Under the pieces are notes generated by a model, which was not told the DNA's origin, made no database searches, and worked only from the letters and a program-made list of their open reading frames with translations. A stretch of DNA of 64,000 nucleotides from RUG191 sp045642225 (GTDB taxonomy: Bacteria; Bacillota; Clostridia; Lachnospirales; Lachnospiraceae). The stretch covers positions 1 to 64,000 of the forward strand of contig JAZUIN010000119.1 of assembly GCA_045642225.1 (NCBI GenBank), in the 5' to 3' direction. Position numbers and translations under genes: made by a program. This document shows, in pieces, positions 13,613 to 23,511 of this stretch (its first letter is position 1; the number at the start of each line of letters is the position of its first letter).

Positions 13613-15733
13613 TTATTTCTTGTAATACTGGCTCAAATAATTAAATCTACCATTAAGATCTGTATTTCTTGTGTATTTTGCTTTGACCTTATCTGTCTTA
13701 TCACCGATAAAGCTTTTTAATTTAACAAGATATTCTTCCTCAGTAATATTTCCTTCAGCTACAAGAGTTAATCCTTTCTCCCAACTAGCTGTTAATTCTG
13801 GATTTAACAAAGACGGAATAGATGCTCTAACAACATCCATTACAAGCTCGCCTCTTAATGTAGGTGTTATTATCTGAGTCTTCTTATTAAGTGACAAATA
13901 TTTAATATTAACAAGCTTCTTGAGAATTTCTGCTCTAGTTGCACTTGTGCCTATTCCACTACCTTTAATCTGGGCACGAAGCTCTTCATCCTCGATAAGC
14001 TTACCAGCATTTTCCATAGCTAGAATCAAAGATCCTGAATTATATCTCTTAGGTGGGTTCGTTTCACCCTCTTTTACATAAAAGCTGTTAAAATTTATCT
14101 CAGAACCTTTCTTTAATTTAGATATAACTTCTGCCATTTCTAGTGGATTTGCATTTTCTGATTCATTCTCGCTATTCTCATCGCTCTCGTTCTTATCATT
14201 CTCGTTCTTATCTTGCGCTGAATCACTCTTTTTCTTCTTGAAAGAATAATCCATCACCTTGAGATATCCTTCATCCTTCAAATACTTGCTAGATGCAAAC
14301 ATAAGCTCAGAATCAATCTTCGCTTGAATATTACATTTCTCATAAATTGCAGGATCAAAAAATATTGCAAGAAATCTTCTAACAATCACTTCATAAACCC
14401 TTATCGCCCTTGGATTTAAGCTTTTAAGCGCTCCTATGCCTTGTCCTGTAGGAATAATAGCATAGTGATCTGTAATCTTCTTGTCATCTACATATCTAGT
14501 TTTGGCTAAACCCTCGTATCTTTTCTCACTCAAAATCTGTTCTGCGAAATCTCTCACAGAATTTAACGACTTAAGACCGCTGATATTTTTGGTGATTTCC
14601 TTAGAAACTGCTGTAGAAAGCACTCTCGCATCCGTTCTAGGATATGTACAAAGCTTCTTTTCATACAATTCTTGAACGATTGCTAGTGTTTCATCCGGAC
14701 TAATCTTGAAAAATTTAGAGCAATCATTTTGTAATTCTGCCAAATTGTATAACAAAGGAGGATTCTTCTTCTCCTTCTTCTTCTCAATTTTGGTTATTAT
14801 AGCCTTAGTTTCAGCCTTAACCTGATCATTTTCATCAAGGGAAATGTTAGTGTTTGATATATTGCTTACATTAACATTTTCATTAACTAAACCACCAATA
14901 AGATTAACTGCATCTTCCTTCTTCTTGAAGCCATTTTCCTTATATAGAAGCGGTGATTCAAAATAAACCGAGCCTTCTATTGCTTTCCATTCGAAGGAAA
15001 TGTTACATTTCTTATCCTCAGCCTCAACCAATGAGTCTCCCAAAACTCTGTAAAAAGGCGTTTTAACGAAATCTCTTATCTCACGCTCTCTCTTAACGAC
15101 CATTCCAAGAACACAAGTCATAACTCGACCTACTGAAATAGCAGCATAATCTTCATTCATACAATTAGCCAAGGCATAACCATACTTAAGCGAAAGAAGC
15201 CTTGAGAAATTAATTCCCATCAAATAGTCTTCCTTCGCTCTAAGATACGCTGATGTAGACAAATTATCGTAAAAGGATAAATCCTTCGCTTCTTTGATTC
15301 CTCTACGAATTTCCTCTTCCGTCTGGGAATCAATCCATACACGACGTCTTTCTTTACCAGTTACGCCCGCTTGCTGCTCAACCAATCTATATATATACTC
15401 TCCTTCACGCCCCGAGTCAGTACATACATATATTGTCGAAACATCCTCTCTATTAAGAAGCTTTGCTACAATATTAAATTGTTTTTCAGCAGATTTAATC
15501 GTCTCGTATTTGTATACGTCTGGTATAAATGGCAATGTATCTAATCGCCATTTCTTCAAATTCTCATCATATGCGTCCGGATAGCTCATTGTAACTAAGT
15601 GTCCCACACACCAGGTTACAACAACATTTTCCGACTCCATATATCCGTCATGATTCTTAAGATTCTCCTTAAGAGCCTTACCAAATTCACGAGCAACTGA
15701 AGGTTTCTCTGCAATAAACAAAGATTTTCCCAT
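13613..15733 (-). CDS. topB: DNA topoisomerase III (type IA)
   Basis: 706 aa. The N-terminal Toprim domain has the EKPSVAREF start and TDSGREGEYIYR acidic triad. The active-site Tyr is in CTYPRTDARVLS (about residue 365). GSGIGTSATRAEIL and the rest of the core are present. It decatenates and relaxes negatively supercoiled DNA through single-strand passage. A charged Asn/Asp/Glu-rich insert lies around 505-530. No C-terminal zinc fingers are visible, and the protein ends with the core domain. It is 3 bp downstream of the ATPase gene, so the two form an operon. Confidence 0.93.
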   Translation of the reverse strand: MGKSLFIAEKPSVAREFGKALKENLKNHDGYMESENVVVTWCVGHLVTMSYPDAYDENLKKWRLDTLPFIPDVYKYETIKSAEKQFNIVAKLLNREDVSTIYVCTDSGREGEYIYRLVEQQAGVTGKERRRVWIDSQTEEEIRRGIKEAKDLSFYDNLSTSAYLRAKEDYLMGINFSRLLSLKYGYALANCMNEDYAAISVGRVMTCVLGMVVKREREIRDFVKTPFYRVLGDSLVEAEDKKCNISFEWKAIEGSVYFESPLLYKENGFKKKEDAVNLIGGLVNENVNVSNISNTNISLDENDQVKAETKAIITKIEKKKEKKNPPLLYNLAELQNDCSKFFKISPDETLAIVQELYEKKLCTYPRTDARVLSTAVSKEITKNISGLKSLNSVRDFAEQILSEKRYEGLAKTRYVDDKKITDHYAIIPTGQGIGALKSLNPRAIRVYEVIVRRFLAIFFDPAIYEKCNIQAKIDSELMFASSKYLKDEGYLKVMDYSFKKKKSDSAQDKNENDKNESDENSENESENANPLEMAEVISKLKKGSEINFNSFYVKEGETNPPKRYNSGSLILAMENAGKLIEDEELRAQIKGSGIGTSATRAEILKKLVNIKYLSLNKKTQIITPTLRGELVMDVVRASIPSLLNPELTASWEKGLTLVAEGNITEEEYLVKLKSFIGDKTDKVKAKYTRNTDLNGRFNYLSQYYKK

Positions 15734-15736
15734 TTA

Positions 15737-17083
15737 TTATAATTCCTTCATATCTACTAGTACGATTTTTTTATTCTCTTCTGCTAATTCTACCAATGCT
15801 TTGTCAAATGACTTTGCAGAGAATAAATATATTGTATTAGCAGTAATTCTAGCCTGTTTCATAGATTCTAACAACTTCTCGTAATCTGCTTTTGTAAGCA
15901 TTGCATTTTTCCAATTACAGATACCTACAACGTTCTCACGTGTAGAATCCTGACCAATTATATCAATTGTGCCATTCTTACCAAGCCAAGTACCAATCTT
16001 TTCAATTTTGATTGGTGTTTGTCCAACTTTATTTAATAATCCTAAGTATTCTTGACATACCTTCACGAAATATCTCTGTAAATAATCATCTAATTGCTTA
16101 TCTATATATTTATCATAGAATCTATCTGGTGACATACTGTATAAATCTGATAAATGTGGATATACAAAATGGAACCAGAAGTTGATGTAATTGTTCTTGA
16201 TTCTATAGATACCCTTCTTAGCGTTATCCCAGCCACCTGTTTCAAAGGAAACAACCTTCTCAATTACATCAAATGCAGCTAAGTTCTTCATGTAAACGCT
16301 AATCTTAGCTCTAGAATATCCTGTATCATTATAAAGCTCGTTAAGCTTCTCATTTCCACTAGCTATTGAAGCAAGAATTGTGTCATACACTGTAAGCTCT
16401 CTTAATTCGCTACTAATAAAGTCCTCTGCTTCACTAAACATATATCCAAATGGGTATAAAATGTCCGCACAAACATTTTCCTTAAAGGATCTAGCCTGAT
16501 TCCATCTGTTAAGATAAGAAGGCACACCACCTAATATTCCATAAACTGTTACGCTTTCTTCTACTGAATAGTTTGGAAATGCGCGAACTACATCTATAAA
16601 TCCAACATCGTCAAGCTTAATTTTTGTGTCAATTGCTTTAGGATATTCTTTGAAAGCTTTATCTAATTCACTCTTAACCCAAGTCAAGCTAGATGCACCT
16701 ATCACAATAAATACATCACTAGCTGTTCTCTTGAAATCAACTAATGTCTTTACAAATGTATCATCCTTCTTAACAATATATTCAAAGTCATCAATTATAA
16801 TTACGCTTCTCTTATTCTTAACCTCAAGAGCACGTAAACTATCCATATAAGATGTCAAATTACTTCTAATCATTTTGACACTTACATCTTTGACAAAATG
16901 TTCTTGCTGCTTCTCTGGTGAAGCATTTCTTCCTCTATAATAGAAAGACTCTTTATCTTGACAAAACTTATATAGAAGTTCTTCCTTAAGGCATCCCTTA
17001 GCGCCGTATAATAGCACCAATTGATTCTTATTTGTATTATATAATGACTCTAATTGTTTCAATTCATTTGTTCGACTTACCAT
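15737..17083 (-). CDS. AAA-family ATPase with DUF234 / nuclease-like C-terminal domain
   Basis: 448 aa. It matches the archaeal-type ATPase family (often annotated ATP-binding protein): P-loop region at about 24-33, Walker B SVIIIDDFEYI at about 95-105, winged-helix part (YSRAKISVYMKNLAAFDVIEK) and a C-terminal DUF234 domain that resembles a PD-(D/E)XK fold (TIDIIGQD with a later NWKNA). The P-loop reads GAKGCLKEE, lacking the usual GK[ST], so ATP hydrolysis is doubtful. The role is unknown; it is transcribed with topB. Confidence 0.8.
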   Translation of the reverse strand: MVSRTNELKQLESLYNTNKNQLVLLYGAKGCLKEELLYKFCQDKESFYYRGRNASPEKQQEHFVKDVSVKMIRSNLTSYMDSLRALEVKNKRSVIIIDDFEYIVKKDDTFVKTLVDFKRTASDVFIVIGASSLTWVKSELDKAFKEYPKAIDTKIKLDDVGFIDVVRAFPNYSVEESVTVYGILGGVPSYLNRWNQARSFKENVCADILYPFGYMFSEAEDFISSELRELTVYDTILASIASGNEKLNELYNDTGYSRAKISVYMKNLAAFDVIEKVVSFETGGWDNAKKGIYRIKNNYINFWFHFVYPHLSDLYSMSPDRFYDKYIDKQLDDYLQRYFVKVCQEYLGLLNKVGQTPIKIEKIGTWLGKNGTIDIIGQDSTRENVVGICNWKNAMLTKADYEKLLESMKQARITANTIYLFSAKSFDKALVELAEENKKIVLVDMKEL

Positions 17084-17218
17084 TTTAATTCCTCACTTTC
17101 CCCGCATACATAGACGCATAATATATTGTATAAAAAATCAAATCAAAGTGCAATAATAAAATGTGTGTTTGTTAAATGTAAATTAAACTATATATTGTGT
17201 TAAATGTAAAAAAAAACC

Positions 17219-17247
17219 ACATAAACACCTAATATTGGTGTTTATGT
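17219..17247 (-). terminator. Intrinsic terminator of asd
   Basis: ACATAAACACC and GGTGTTTATGT form a perfect 11-bp stem with a 7-nt loop; on the minus strand it is followed by GGTTTTTTTTT. It lies about 18 bp after the asd stop codon. Confidence 0.85.
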
Positions 17248-17264
17248 AGTATTAAAAATATTTT

Positions 17265-18350
17265 TTATTTCTTTGTAATATATCCTTCTGCCTTAAGCAA
17301 TTCAGCGCAAAGAACAGCACCACCGGCTGCACCACGAACTGTATTGTGAGCAAGACCAATAAACTTCCAATCATAAACTGTATCTTCACGAAGTCTACCA
17401 ATAGATACTCCCATTCCATTTTCGTAATCAACATCAAGAGCAACTTGTGGTCTGTTATCTTCTTCAAGATATTGAATAAATTGCTTTGGTGCACTAGGAA
17501 GCTCTAATTCTTGAGGCTTACCGCTGAAGTTCTTAAGTGCTTCAACTAATTGCTCCTTAGTTGGCTTCTTCTTGAATCTTACAAATACAGAAGCTGTGTG
17601 TCCATTAAGAACTGGAACACGGATACATTGACTTGTAATAACTGGGCCTTCTGCTGGCTTAATTACGCCATCTTCAATCTTACCCCAAATTCTAAGTGGC
17701 TCTTTCTCTGATTTCTCTTCTTCGCCACCGATATAAGGAATAATATTGCCTTCCATCTCTGGCCAATCCTTAAATGTCTTACCTGCACCAGAAATTGCTT
17801 GATATGTTGAAACAATTACTTCCTCTGGCTCAAATTCCTTCCAAGCTGTAAGTGCTGGAGCATAAGCTTGAATTGAACAGTTAGGCTTAACTGCTACGAA
17901 TCCTCTTGTTGTTCCAAGACGTTTCTTCTGGAATTCGATTACTTCCATATGCTCTGGATTAACCTCAGGCACTACCATTGGAACATCTGGAGTCCATCTA
18001 TGTGCTGAATTGTTAGATACAACAGGTGTCTCTGTCTTAGCATAAGCTTCTTCAATAGCCTTAATTTCATCCTTAGTCATATCTACTGCTGAAAATACAA
18101 AATCAACATCTGAAGCAACTTCTTCTACTTCATTTACATTTTTAACAATTATTGACTTTACAGCCTCAGGCATTGGTGTTGTCATCTTCCATCTACCACC
18201 AACAGCTTCTTCATATGTCTTACCAGCCGAACGAGGTGAAGCAGCAATTGTTGTTACTTCAAACCATGGATGATTCTCAAGTAGAGAAATAAATCTCTGT
18301 CCTACCATACCTGTTCCGCCTAGAATACCAACCTTTAATTTTTCGCTCAT
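17265..18350 (-). CDS. asd: Aspartate-semialdehyde dehydrogenase
   Basis: 361 aa. Reduces aspartyl phosphate with NADPH for lysine, methionine and threonine synthesis. The N-terminal GGTGMVGQRF loop binds NADP; the catalytic Cys is in VAVKPNCSIQAY, and the catalytic His in VPVLNGHTASVFV. The sequence is of the type shared with archaea and fungi (about 350-360 aa) and not the E. coli type. Its own terminator and a 190-bp gap to argH suggest a separate transcript. In that gap the inverted repeat GACGAAC/GTTCGTC at about 18406-18435 has no T-run. Confidence 0.94.
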   Translation of the reverse strand: MSEKLKVGILGGTGMVGQRFISLLENHPWFEVTTIAASPRSAGKTYEEAVGGRWKMTTPMPEAVKSIIVKNVNEVEEVASDVDFVFSAVDMTKDEIKAIEEAYAKTETPVVSNNSAHRWTPDVPMVVPEVNPEHMEVIEFQKKRLGTTRGFVAVKPNCSIQAYAPALTAWKEFEPEEVIVSTYQAISGAGKTFKDWPEMEGNIIPYIGGEEEKSEKEPLRIWGKIEDGVIKPAEGPVITSQCIRVPVLNGHTASVFVRFKKKPTKEQLVEALKNFSGKPQELELPSAPKQFIQYLEEDNRPQVALDVDYENGMGVSIGRLREDTVYDWKFIGLAHNTVRGAAGGAVLCAELLKAEGYITKK

Positions 18351-18539
18351 TTTAAATCCTACTTTCTATAATAATTGAATAATTGCGACTTTTATCTTCT
18401 ATGACGAACATTTTCCATTGTATTGTTCGTCCCACGCAAACACTTGTCGCTCCACGAAAAATAATACAATAAACTCACATACTTTGCAAGTAAAATTCTA
18501 TAATATATCGTACATTTTTTTGTACATTTTATATAAGTC

Positions 18540-19913
18540 TTACTTCAAAAACTCTTCGTAGGAACTAATAGCCGCTTCCATTGATGTCTTTGAACAAGCA
18601 CCTACTGTAAGTCTCTTATTAACGCAGGTCTCCATAGATATAGCTTCATATATATCTTCTTCAAATACTGGGCTTATAGCCTTAAGTTCTTCTAAAGACA
18701 TATCATCAATTGCAATATTCTTGTCAATGCAATATAGAACGATTTGACCAATGATACCATGTGCATCTCTAAATGGTACTCCGTGATTAACAAGATAATC
18801 AGCAGCATCTGTAGCATTTGTAAATCCATTATTAGCACTCTTGTACATATTATCCTTATTGAATTCCATAGTATCAAGCATACCTGTAAACAACTGAATA
18901 CATCCGTTTGTTGTTACCATTGCGTCAAATGCTAATTCTTTATCTTCTTGCATATCCTTGTTATAAGCAAGAGGGATTCCTTTCATTGTAGTAAGCAAGC
19001 TTGTCAAAGCTCCATACACACGACCTGTCTTACCACGAACAAGCTCAGCAATATCTGGATTCTTCTTCTGTGGCATAATAGAACTTCCTGTTGAATATGC
19101 ATCATCAATCTCAACAAATCTATATTCATTGCTGTTCCATATAATTACCTCTTCTGAGAATCTAGATAAATGCATCATAATCGTTGACATTGCAGATAAA
19201 TACTCTATCAAATAATCTCTATCACTAACGCCATCCATAGAATTCATACAAGGACCGTAAAATCCTAATTCTTTAGCAGTGAAATCTCTATCTAACGGAT
19301 AAGTTGTACCTGCAAGAGCACCAGAACCAAGTGGACAGAAATTCATTCTCTCTCTGATGTCGCGAAGTCTAAGTACATCTCTTCTAAACATTTCAAAATA
19401 CGCACCCATATGATGTGCCAATGTAATTGGCTGAGCTTTCTGCAAATGTGTAAAGCCTGGCATTATCGTCTCAGTGTTTTCCTTCATAATTCTAAGTAAA
19501 ACATTTAAAAGCTCTTTCAACTTCTCTTCTGTGTATTCAACCTGGCTTCTTGTATATAGTCTCATATCCAAAGCAACCTGATCGTTACGCGAACGTCCTG
19601 TGTGCAATTTCTTACCAGAATCGCCAACTCTATCAATCAAATTAGCTTCAACAAAGCTATGAATATCCTCATATTCTGAAGTAATAGCTAATTTGCCGGC
19701 CTCTACGTCCTTCTCAATCGACTCTAAACCTTCTAATATAGCCTTCTTATCTTCTTCTGTTATTATTCCTTGCTTTGCAAGCATCTTAACATGCGCTCTA
19801 CTTCCCATCAAATCTTCCTTGAAGAAAGTCTGATCAAAAGTAATTGATGCATTAAACTCATACACTAAATCATCTGTTTGTTTGGTGAATCTTCCACCCC
19901 ATAACTGTGCCAT
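18540..19913 (-). CDS. argH: Argininosuccinate lyase
   Basis: 457 aa, the usual length. Splits argininosuccinate into arginine and fumarate in the cytosol. It has the start LWGGRFTK, the HTGRSRNDQVA segment and the fumarase-superfamily signature GSSIMPQKKNPD with the catalytic Ser. argG is not adjacent. An ArgR gene is in the window at 25237, so arginine control is plausible, but I see no ARG box directly upstream. Confidence 0.95.
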   Translation of the reverse strand: MAQLWGGRFTKQTDDLVYEFNASITFDQTFFKEDLMGSRAHVKMLAKQGIITEEDKKAILEGLESIEKDVEAGKLAITSEYEDIHSFVEANLIDRVGDSGKKLHTGRSRNDQVALDMRLYTRSQVEYTEEKLKELLNVLLRIMKENTETIMPGFTHLQKAQPITLAHHMGAYFEMFRRDVLRLRDIRERMNFCPLGSGALAGTTYPLDRDFTAKELGFYGPCMNSMDGVSDRDYLIEYLSAMSTIMMHLSRFSEEVIIWNSNEYRFVEIDDAYSTGSSIMPQKKNPDIAELVRGKTGRVYGALTSLLTTMKGIPLAYNKDMQEDKELAFDAMVTTNGCIQLFTGMLDTMEFNKDNMYKSANNGFTNATDAADYLVNHGVPFRDAHGIIGQIVLYCIDKNIAIDDMSLEELKAISPVFEEDIYEAISMETCVNKRLTVGACSKTSMEAAISSYEEFLK

Positions 19914-19955
19914 ATCTATCCCTCTTTTATATTTATTTTTCCTATTGGAAATGTA

Positions 19956-20582
19956 TTACATATGCCTCTCATTAAAGCTAAATACGCAACCACAATAATC
20001 CTGTCGATACATATTATATTCTTCTGAAATCTGCGTAGAACGCAAGAATCCATTCCTCTTCTTAAAGTCAGAATATAAATATTTCACTCCAACTTCTTTG
20101 CCTATTCTTGCTCCTATTGTATTAAGCAGTGCTGCATCCTTATGCGGACTAATAGAAAGTGTCGTAGTAAAATAATCAAAATCACCCTCTACTGCCACTC
20201 TAGCCGCTTCACCCAATCGAAGTTCAAAACATTTCTCACATCTTGCCCCTCTCTCAGGCTCCTTCTCTAAGCCTCTTGCAGCCTCATAGAATTTATCAGC
20301 TTCAAATTCGCCCTCAATAAATCTAATCCTATTAACCTCTGGGTTATTATCCATAAATTCTTCTATAAAACGTTTCTGTTCTTCTCTTCTAAATACAAAT
20401 TCTTCTTCTGGATAAATGTTAGGATTATAATAAAAAACAGTAATGGCAAAATATTTCGATAAATATTCTAACACATAACTGCTACAAGGTGCACAACAGC
20501 TGTGTAACAACAACGTTGGTACACAGCCGTCATCAATACTCTCTATAATATTATCTAACTCTAATTGATAATTCTTGCCCAT
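19956..20582 (-). CDS. queH: Epoxyqueuosine reductase QueH
   Basis: 208 aa. The DUF208/QueH family performs the last step of queuosine synthesis in organisms without QueG. Cys pairs are visible: LLHSCCAPCSSY at the N-terminus, RCEKCFELR in the middle and QDYCGCVFS at the end, as expected for the Fe-S cluster and active-site cysteines. The start at 20582 (MGKNYQ) overlaps the stop of the upstream membrane-protein gene by one base (TAATG), so translation is coupled; the longer in-frame extension reads through that gene antiphase and is not real. Confidence 0.9.
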   Translation of the reverse strand: MGKNYQLELDNIIESIDDGCVPTLLLHSCCAPCSSYVLEYLSKYFAITVFYYNPNIYPEEEFVFRREEQKRFIEEFMDNNPEVNRIRFIEGEFEADKFYEAARGLEKEPERGARCEKCFELRLGEAARVAVEGDFDYFTTTLSISPHKDAALLNTIGARIGKEVGVKYLYSDFKKRNGFLRSTQISEEYNMYRQDYCGCVFSFNERHM

Positions 20583-20986
20583 TACTTTAATGTTCTTCTT
20601 TGTACCCACATTACAACTAATGTAAATGCATATATAACACTCATCATAATCATGAATGGTGCGTATCCAACTAAAGCACCTACAACTATTTGAATTGCAA
20701 TTGGAATAAGATGAACAAACCAATACTTAATAGCAGCTATTCTACATGTAAGAACACCCATAATACCTTCTAGCATCACTATTGTACATAGCGGAATAAT
20801 AGGTATCTTGAAATAGTTATAACTAACAAGAATTATTGCAAACAAAGCTACAATATAAAATACTAATAAGAACACATTGATATGTGGAAACATATTAGTC
20901 TTCTGAATCTTCTTCTCAGCTCTTGCTACCGCTTGTTCTTTTCTCTTCTCTCTTCTTTTTGCATTTCCATATTTTTTTGTTGCCAT
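20582..20986 (-). CDS. Small membrane protein of unknown function
   Basis: 134 aa. A very basic N-terminus (MATKKYGNAKRREKRKEQAV) is followed by three to four hydrophobic helices. ATG 20986 has SD AGGGAG; the upstream in-frame extension is antisense tRNA sequence and can be ignored. It forms an overlapping operon with queH, but nothing links it to queuosine chemistry. No family is recognised. Confidence 0.7.
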   Translation of the reverse strand: MATKKYGNAKRREKRKEQAVARAEKKIQKTNMFPHINVFLLVFYIVALFAIILVSYNYFKIPIIPLCTIVMLEGIMGVLTCRIAAIKYWFVHLIPIAIQIVVGALVGYAPFMIMMSVIYAFTLVVMWVQRRTLK

Positions 20987-21166
20987 ATGTAAACTCCCTA
21001 TCACTATAAAGAAATAAATTCCAAGAAATATTATATCAATAAAACATATATGTATCAAGTTTTTGAGAAACATTTTATCAAGTTCTATAATTCGATATAT
21101 AAAAAATTTCATTAAGTTCAAAAAAACAATTGAAAAAGGAATTGAAATTACATATAATTTTCTTAT

Positions 21167-21239
21167 GCTCCGATAGCTCAGTTGGTAGAGCACTTCACTC
21201 GTAATGAAGGGGTCGTCAGTTCGAGTCTGATTCGGAGCT
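21167..21239 (+). tRNA. tRNA-Thr (CGT anticodon)
   Basis: The acceptor stem GCTCCGA/TCGGAGC, D-arm AGCTCAGTTGGTAGAGC, anticodon stem-loop CTTCACTCGTAATGAAG with anticodon CGT, and T-loop GTTCGAGTC are all intact. The 3' CCA is not encoded. Discriminator is T at 21239. It reads codon ACG. Confidence 0.95.
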
Positions 21240-21292
21240 GGATACTTATGTATCATCTCCACTTCTACCATGTCGTAAATATGGAGGTATTT

Positions 21293-22189
21293 ATGACATA
21301 TCAAGAATTTGAAAATGAAATCATGGCTATTTTACCTAGCCACTTACCAGCAGATTGTAGCACTATATTGAAGCCAGTTCAGAAGAACAATGGTGTTATT
21401 TTGCATGGGATAATTATATCTAGTAGCGAGACCAACATTTCTCCGACTGTATATTTAGATCCTTTTTGGGACCAATACAAGTCAAACATTTCTATGGAAG
21501 AAATTGCAAAAAGTATTGCTAAGATATACGAAGAGAACAAAACCTGCGAGGAATTTGACGTTTCTGTTTTTACAGATTTTGAGAAATGTAAAAATAGCAT
21601 TACGTATAAGTTGATTAATTATGAGAAGAACAAAGCCTTACTAGAGGAGATTCCTCATGTGATTTATCTTGACCTTGCAATTGTTTTCTATTGTTTGATA
21701 AGTGCTAACGAAGGTGAAACCAGATCAATTCTTATTAGAAATGAGCACATAAAGCTTTGGAATGTAAAGTCAAATGACCTTTTTGAACTTGCTTCTTGCA
21801 ATACGCCTAAGCTTCTTAATTCACATTTATCTGACCTATCAGATACAATGCGCAAAATTGCAAAGGCAAGTAACAACGAAGAACTATATATGCAAGCAAA
21901 TTATGACAATCAAATCTATGTCTTAACTAACAAGTTAAACATTTACGGTGCTTGCTGCATCCTCTACAAGCAGTTACTTCAAAAAATTTCAGAAAGACTA
22001 GACAGTGACTTATATATCATCCCAAGTAGCGTGCACGAGGTTCTTCTTATACCATCAACCTCTGACATAAACCCTGATGGTTTGTCAAATATGATACAAG
22101 CAGTTAATGACACTGAATTGTCAAAGGATGAAGTTTTATCTGACCATTTATACTATTATTCTAGGCAAGAAAACTGCATTTCATACTAA
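21293..22189 (+). CDS. DUF5688 family protein
   Basis: 298 aa and intact, with ATG at 21293 behind SD GGAGG. The family is a Lachnospiraceae-typical domain of unknown function; conserved-looking blocks are NISPTVYLD, FDVSVFTDFEKCKN, KLINYEKNK, YIIPSSVHEVLLIP and DEVLSDHLYYYSR. There is no signal peptide and no obvious catalytic motif. It begins only 54 bp after tRNA-Thr with no terminator between, so it is probably transcribed from the tRNA promoter. A broken paralogue lies in the island at 9606. Confidence 0.85.
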   Translation: MTYQEFENEIMAILPSHLPADCSTILKPVQKNNGVILHGIIISSSETNISPTVYLDPFWDQYKSNISMEEIAKSIAKIYEENKTCEEFDVSVFTDFEKCKNSITYKLINYEKNKALLEEIPHVIYLDLAIVFYCLISANEGETRSILIRNEHIKLWNVKSNDLFELASCNTPKLLNSHLSDLSDTMRKIAKASNNEELYMQANYDNQIYVLTNKLNIYGACCILYKQLLQKISERLDSDLYIIPSSVHEVLLIPSTSDINPDGLSNMIQAVNDTELSKDEVLSDHLYYYSRQENCISY

Positions 22190-22206
22190 TACATTTCTAA
22201 ACAAAT

Positions 22207-22260
22207 AAATCCCTCTCAAATAGCTTGGACTAAGATCCTAAATCTATTTAAGAGGGATTT
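22207..22260 (+). terminator. Intrinsic terminator of the DUF5688 gene
   Basis: AAATCCCTC/GAGGGATTT plus AAATAG/CTATTT give a long stem with a small internal loop, followed by TTTTGTATTC on the plus strand. It may also serve the convergent diguanylate cyclase gene. Confidence 0.8.
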
Positions 22261-22308
22261 TGTATTCTAATAATTATTATAAATATAAACTATCAACCAG
22301 CAATTATA

Positions 22309-23469
22309 TTATTCCACATCACGCTGCATTTTCATTGCAACTTTGTTGTTGTACATATTCTCATCAGCTTCATTAATAACATCATTTAGATTAGCACCAT
22401 CACCGCATGCGTAACCTACTGCTGATGACAAAGGAACCTTTGCAGTCTTGTTAATCTCTTCTACCTTTGCTCTCCAATTATTGACTATTTCTTCTAGCTT
22501 CTTCTCGTTACCCTTCTCAACAATCATAACGAATTCATCGCCACCAACACGATAAACCTTTCTCGTATCAGAAGAAAACTCTCTAATAGAATCTGCAATT
22601 GCAGAAATTAACTTATCACCTTCTACGTGTCCTAATGTATCATTTGTCTTCTTAAGACCATTTACATCCCAGAATATAACTCCAATCTTTCTCATCTTAG
22701 GATACTCTTCTTTAATCATTGAAGTATATTTGTTCCTGTTGTAGAACTGAGTCATATCATCAATTTCGCTCATTCGACGCAAATATAATTCTCTAAGTTC
22801 TCTCTTTGCCAAACCTTCCGACACATGCGTAAGTACTGGAATCAAAGGGAATAACAACAAGCATCTTGGAAATACGTAAAATAGTGGTAATGTAACCCAA
22901 GGATTGTCATTAAGCGGGCCAAATGTCACTATATTTGTTGCAAAATCAACATACTCACTTATTGGCTTCGTCGTAAGAACAACCATATTAGCATCGCATA
23001 AGCCGTAATAATATCCAATCATTACTGATGCAAATACGCTTAAGCAGGATAAGGCATATGTGACATATACAAGTCTCTTATTATAATACTGCATGGCATA
23101 TACAAGCGGAAATACCGAAGTAATAACTACCTGATATGTAAGTGTAATACCAAGCACCGTCATAATAATAACGCAAAATAGTATCAAAACATATTTAAAC
23201 CAAGGTTTCTTACATCCAAATACCTGCCTTAGTACAAACAAAATAATTATAAATATAGAAACAATTATAAATCCTTTATTCATCAATGCATGATCAACTA
23301 TAAATATATTTAAAATATTAAGTAACCACACAACAAGCATAATAATATATGTGACAAATAAGCAATTCGATGTAAAAATGTTAGCTTTTTCTTCTAACGC
23401 TTCTTGGTCGAAATTCTTTACATTATATTCAGTTGTATCTGATTGTTTGTCATCTTTTTTCCAAAACAT
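22309..23469 (-). CDS. Membrane diguanylate cyclase (GGDEF)
   Basis: 386 aa. Six hydrophobic helices span about residues 35-210 and may act as a sensor. The C-terminal GGDEF domain (about 225-380) keeps the catalytic GGDEF in YRVGGDEFVMIV, the DVNGLKKTNDTLGHVEGD metal/nucleotide motif and a YNRN start. No EAL domain is fused. It would make cyclic di-GMP in response to an unknown signal. A 40-bp gap separates it from recN. Confidence 0.9.
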   Translation of the reverse strand: MFWKKDDKQSDTTEYNVKNFDQEALEEKANIFTSNCLFVTYIIMLVVWLLNILNIFIVDHALMNKGFIIVSIFIIILFVLRQVFGCKKPWFKYVLILFCVIIMTVLGITLTYQVVITSVFPLVYAMQYYNKRLVYVTYALSCLSVFASVMIGYYYGLCDANMVVLTTKPISEYVDFATNIVTFGPLNDNPWVTLPLFYVFPRCLLLFPLIPVLTHVSEGLAKRELRELYLRRMSEIDDMTQFYNRNKYTSMIKEEYPKMRKIGVIFWDVNGLKKTNDTLGHVEGDKLISAIADSIREFSSDTRKVYRVGGDEFVMIVEKGNEKKLEEIVNNWRAKVEEINKTAKVPLSSAVGYACGDGANLNDVINEADENMYNNKVAMKMQRDVE

Positions 23470-23511
23470 ATAACAATCTCCTCAACATTTTACATAATTA
23501 TACAATAAATC

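Noticed and set aside
18406..18435. Inverted repeat GACGAAC/GTTCGTC as a possible LexA site between argH and asd
   Set aside because: The half-sites are 15 bp apart, not 4, so the spacing excludes a LexA operator, and no T-run supports a terminator.
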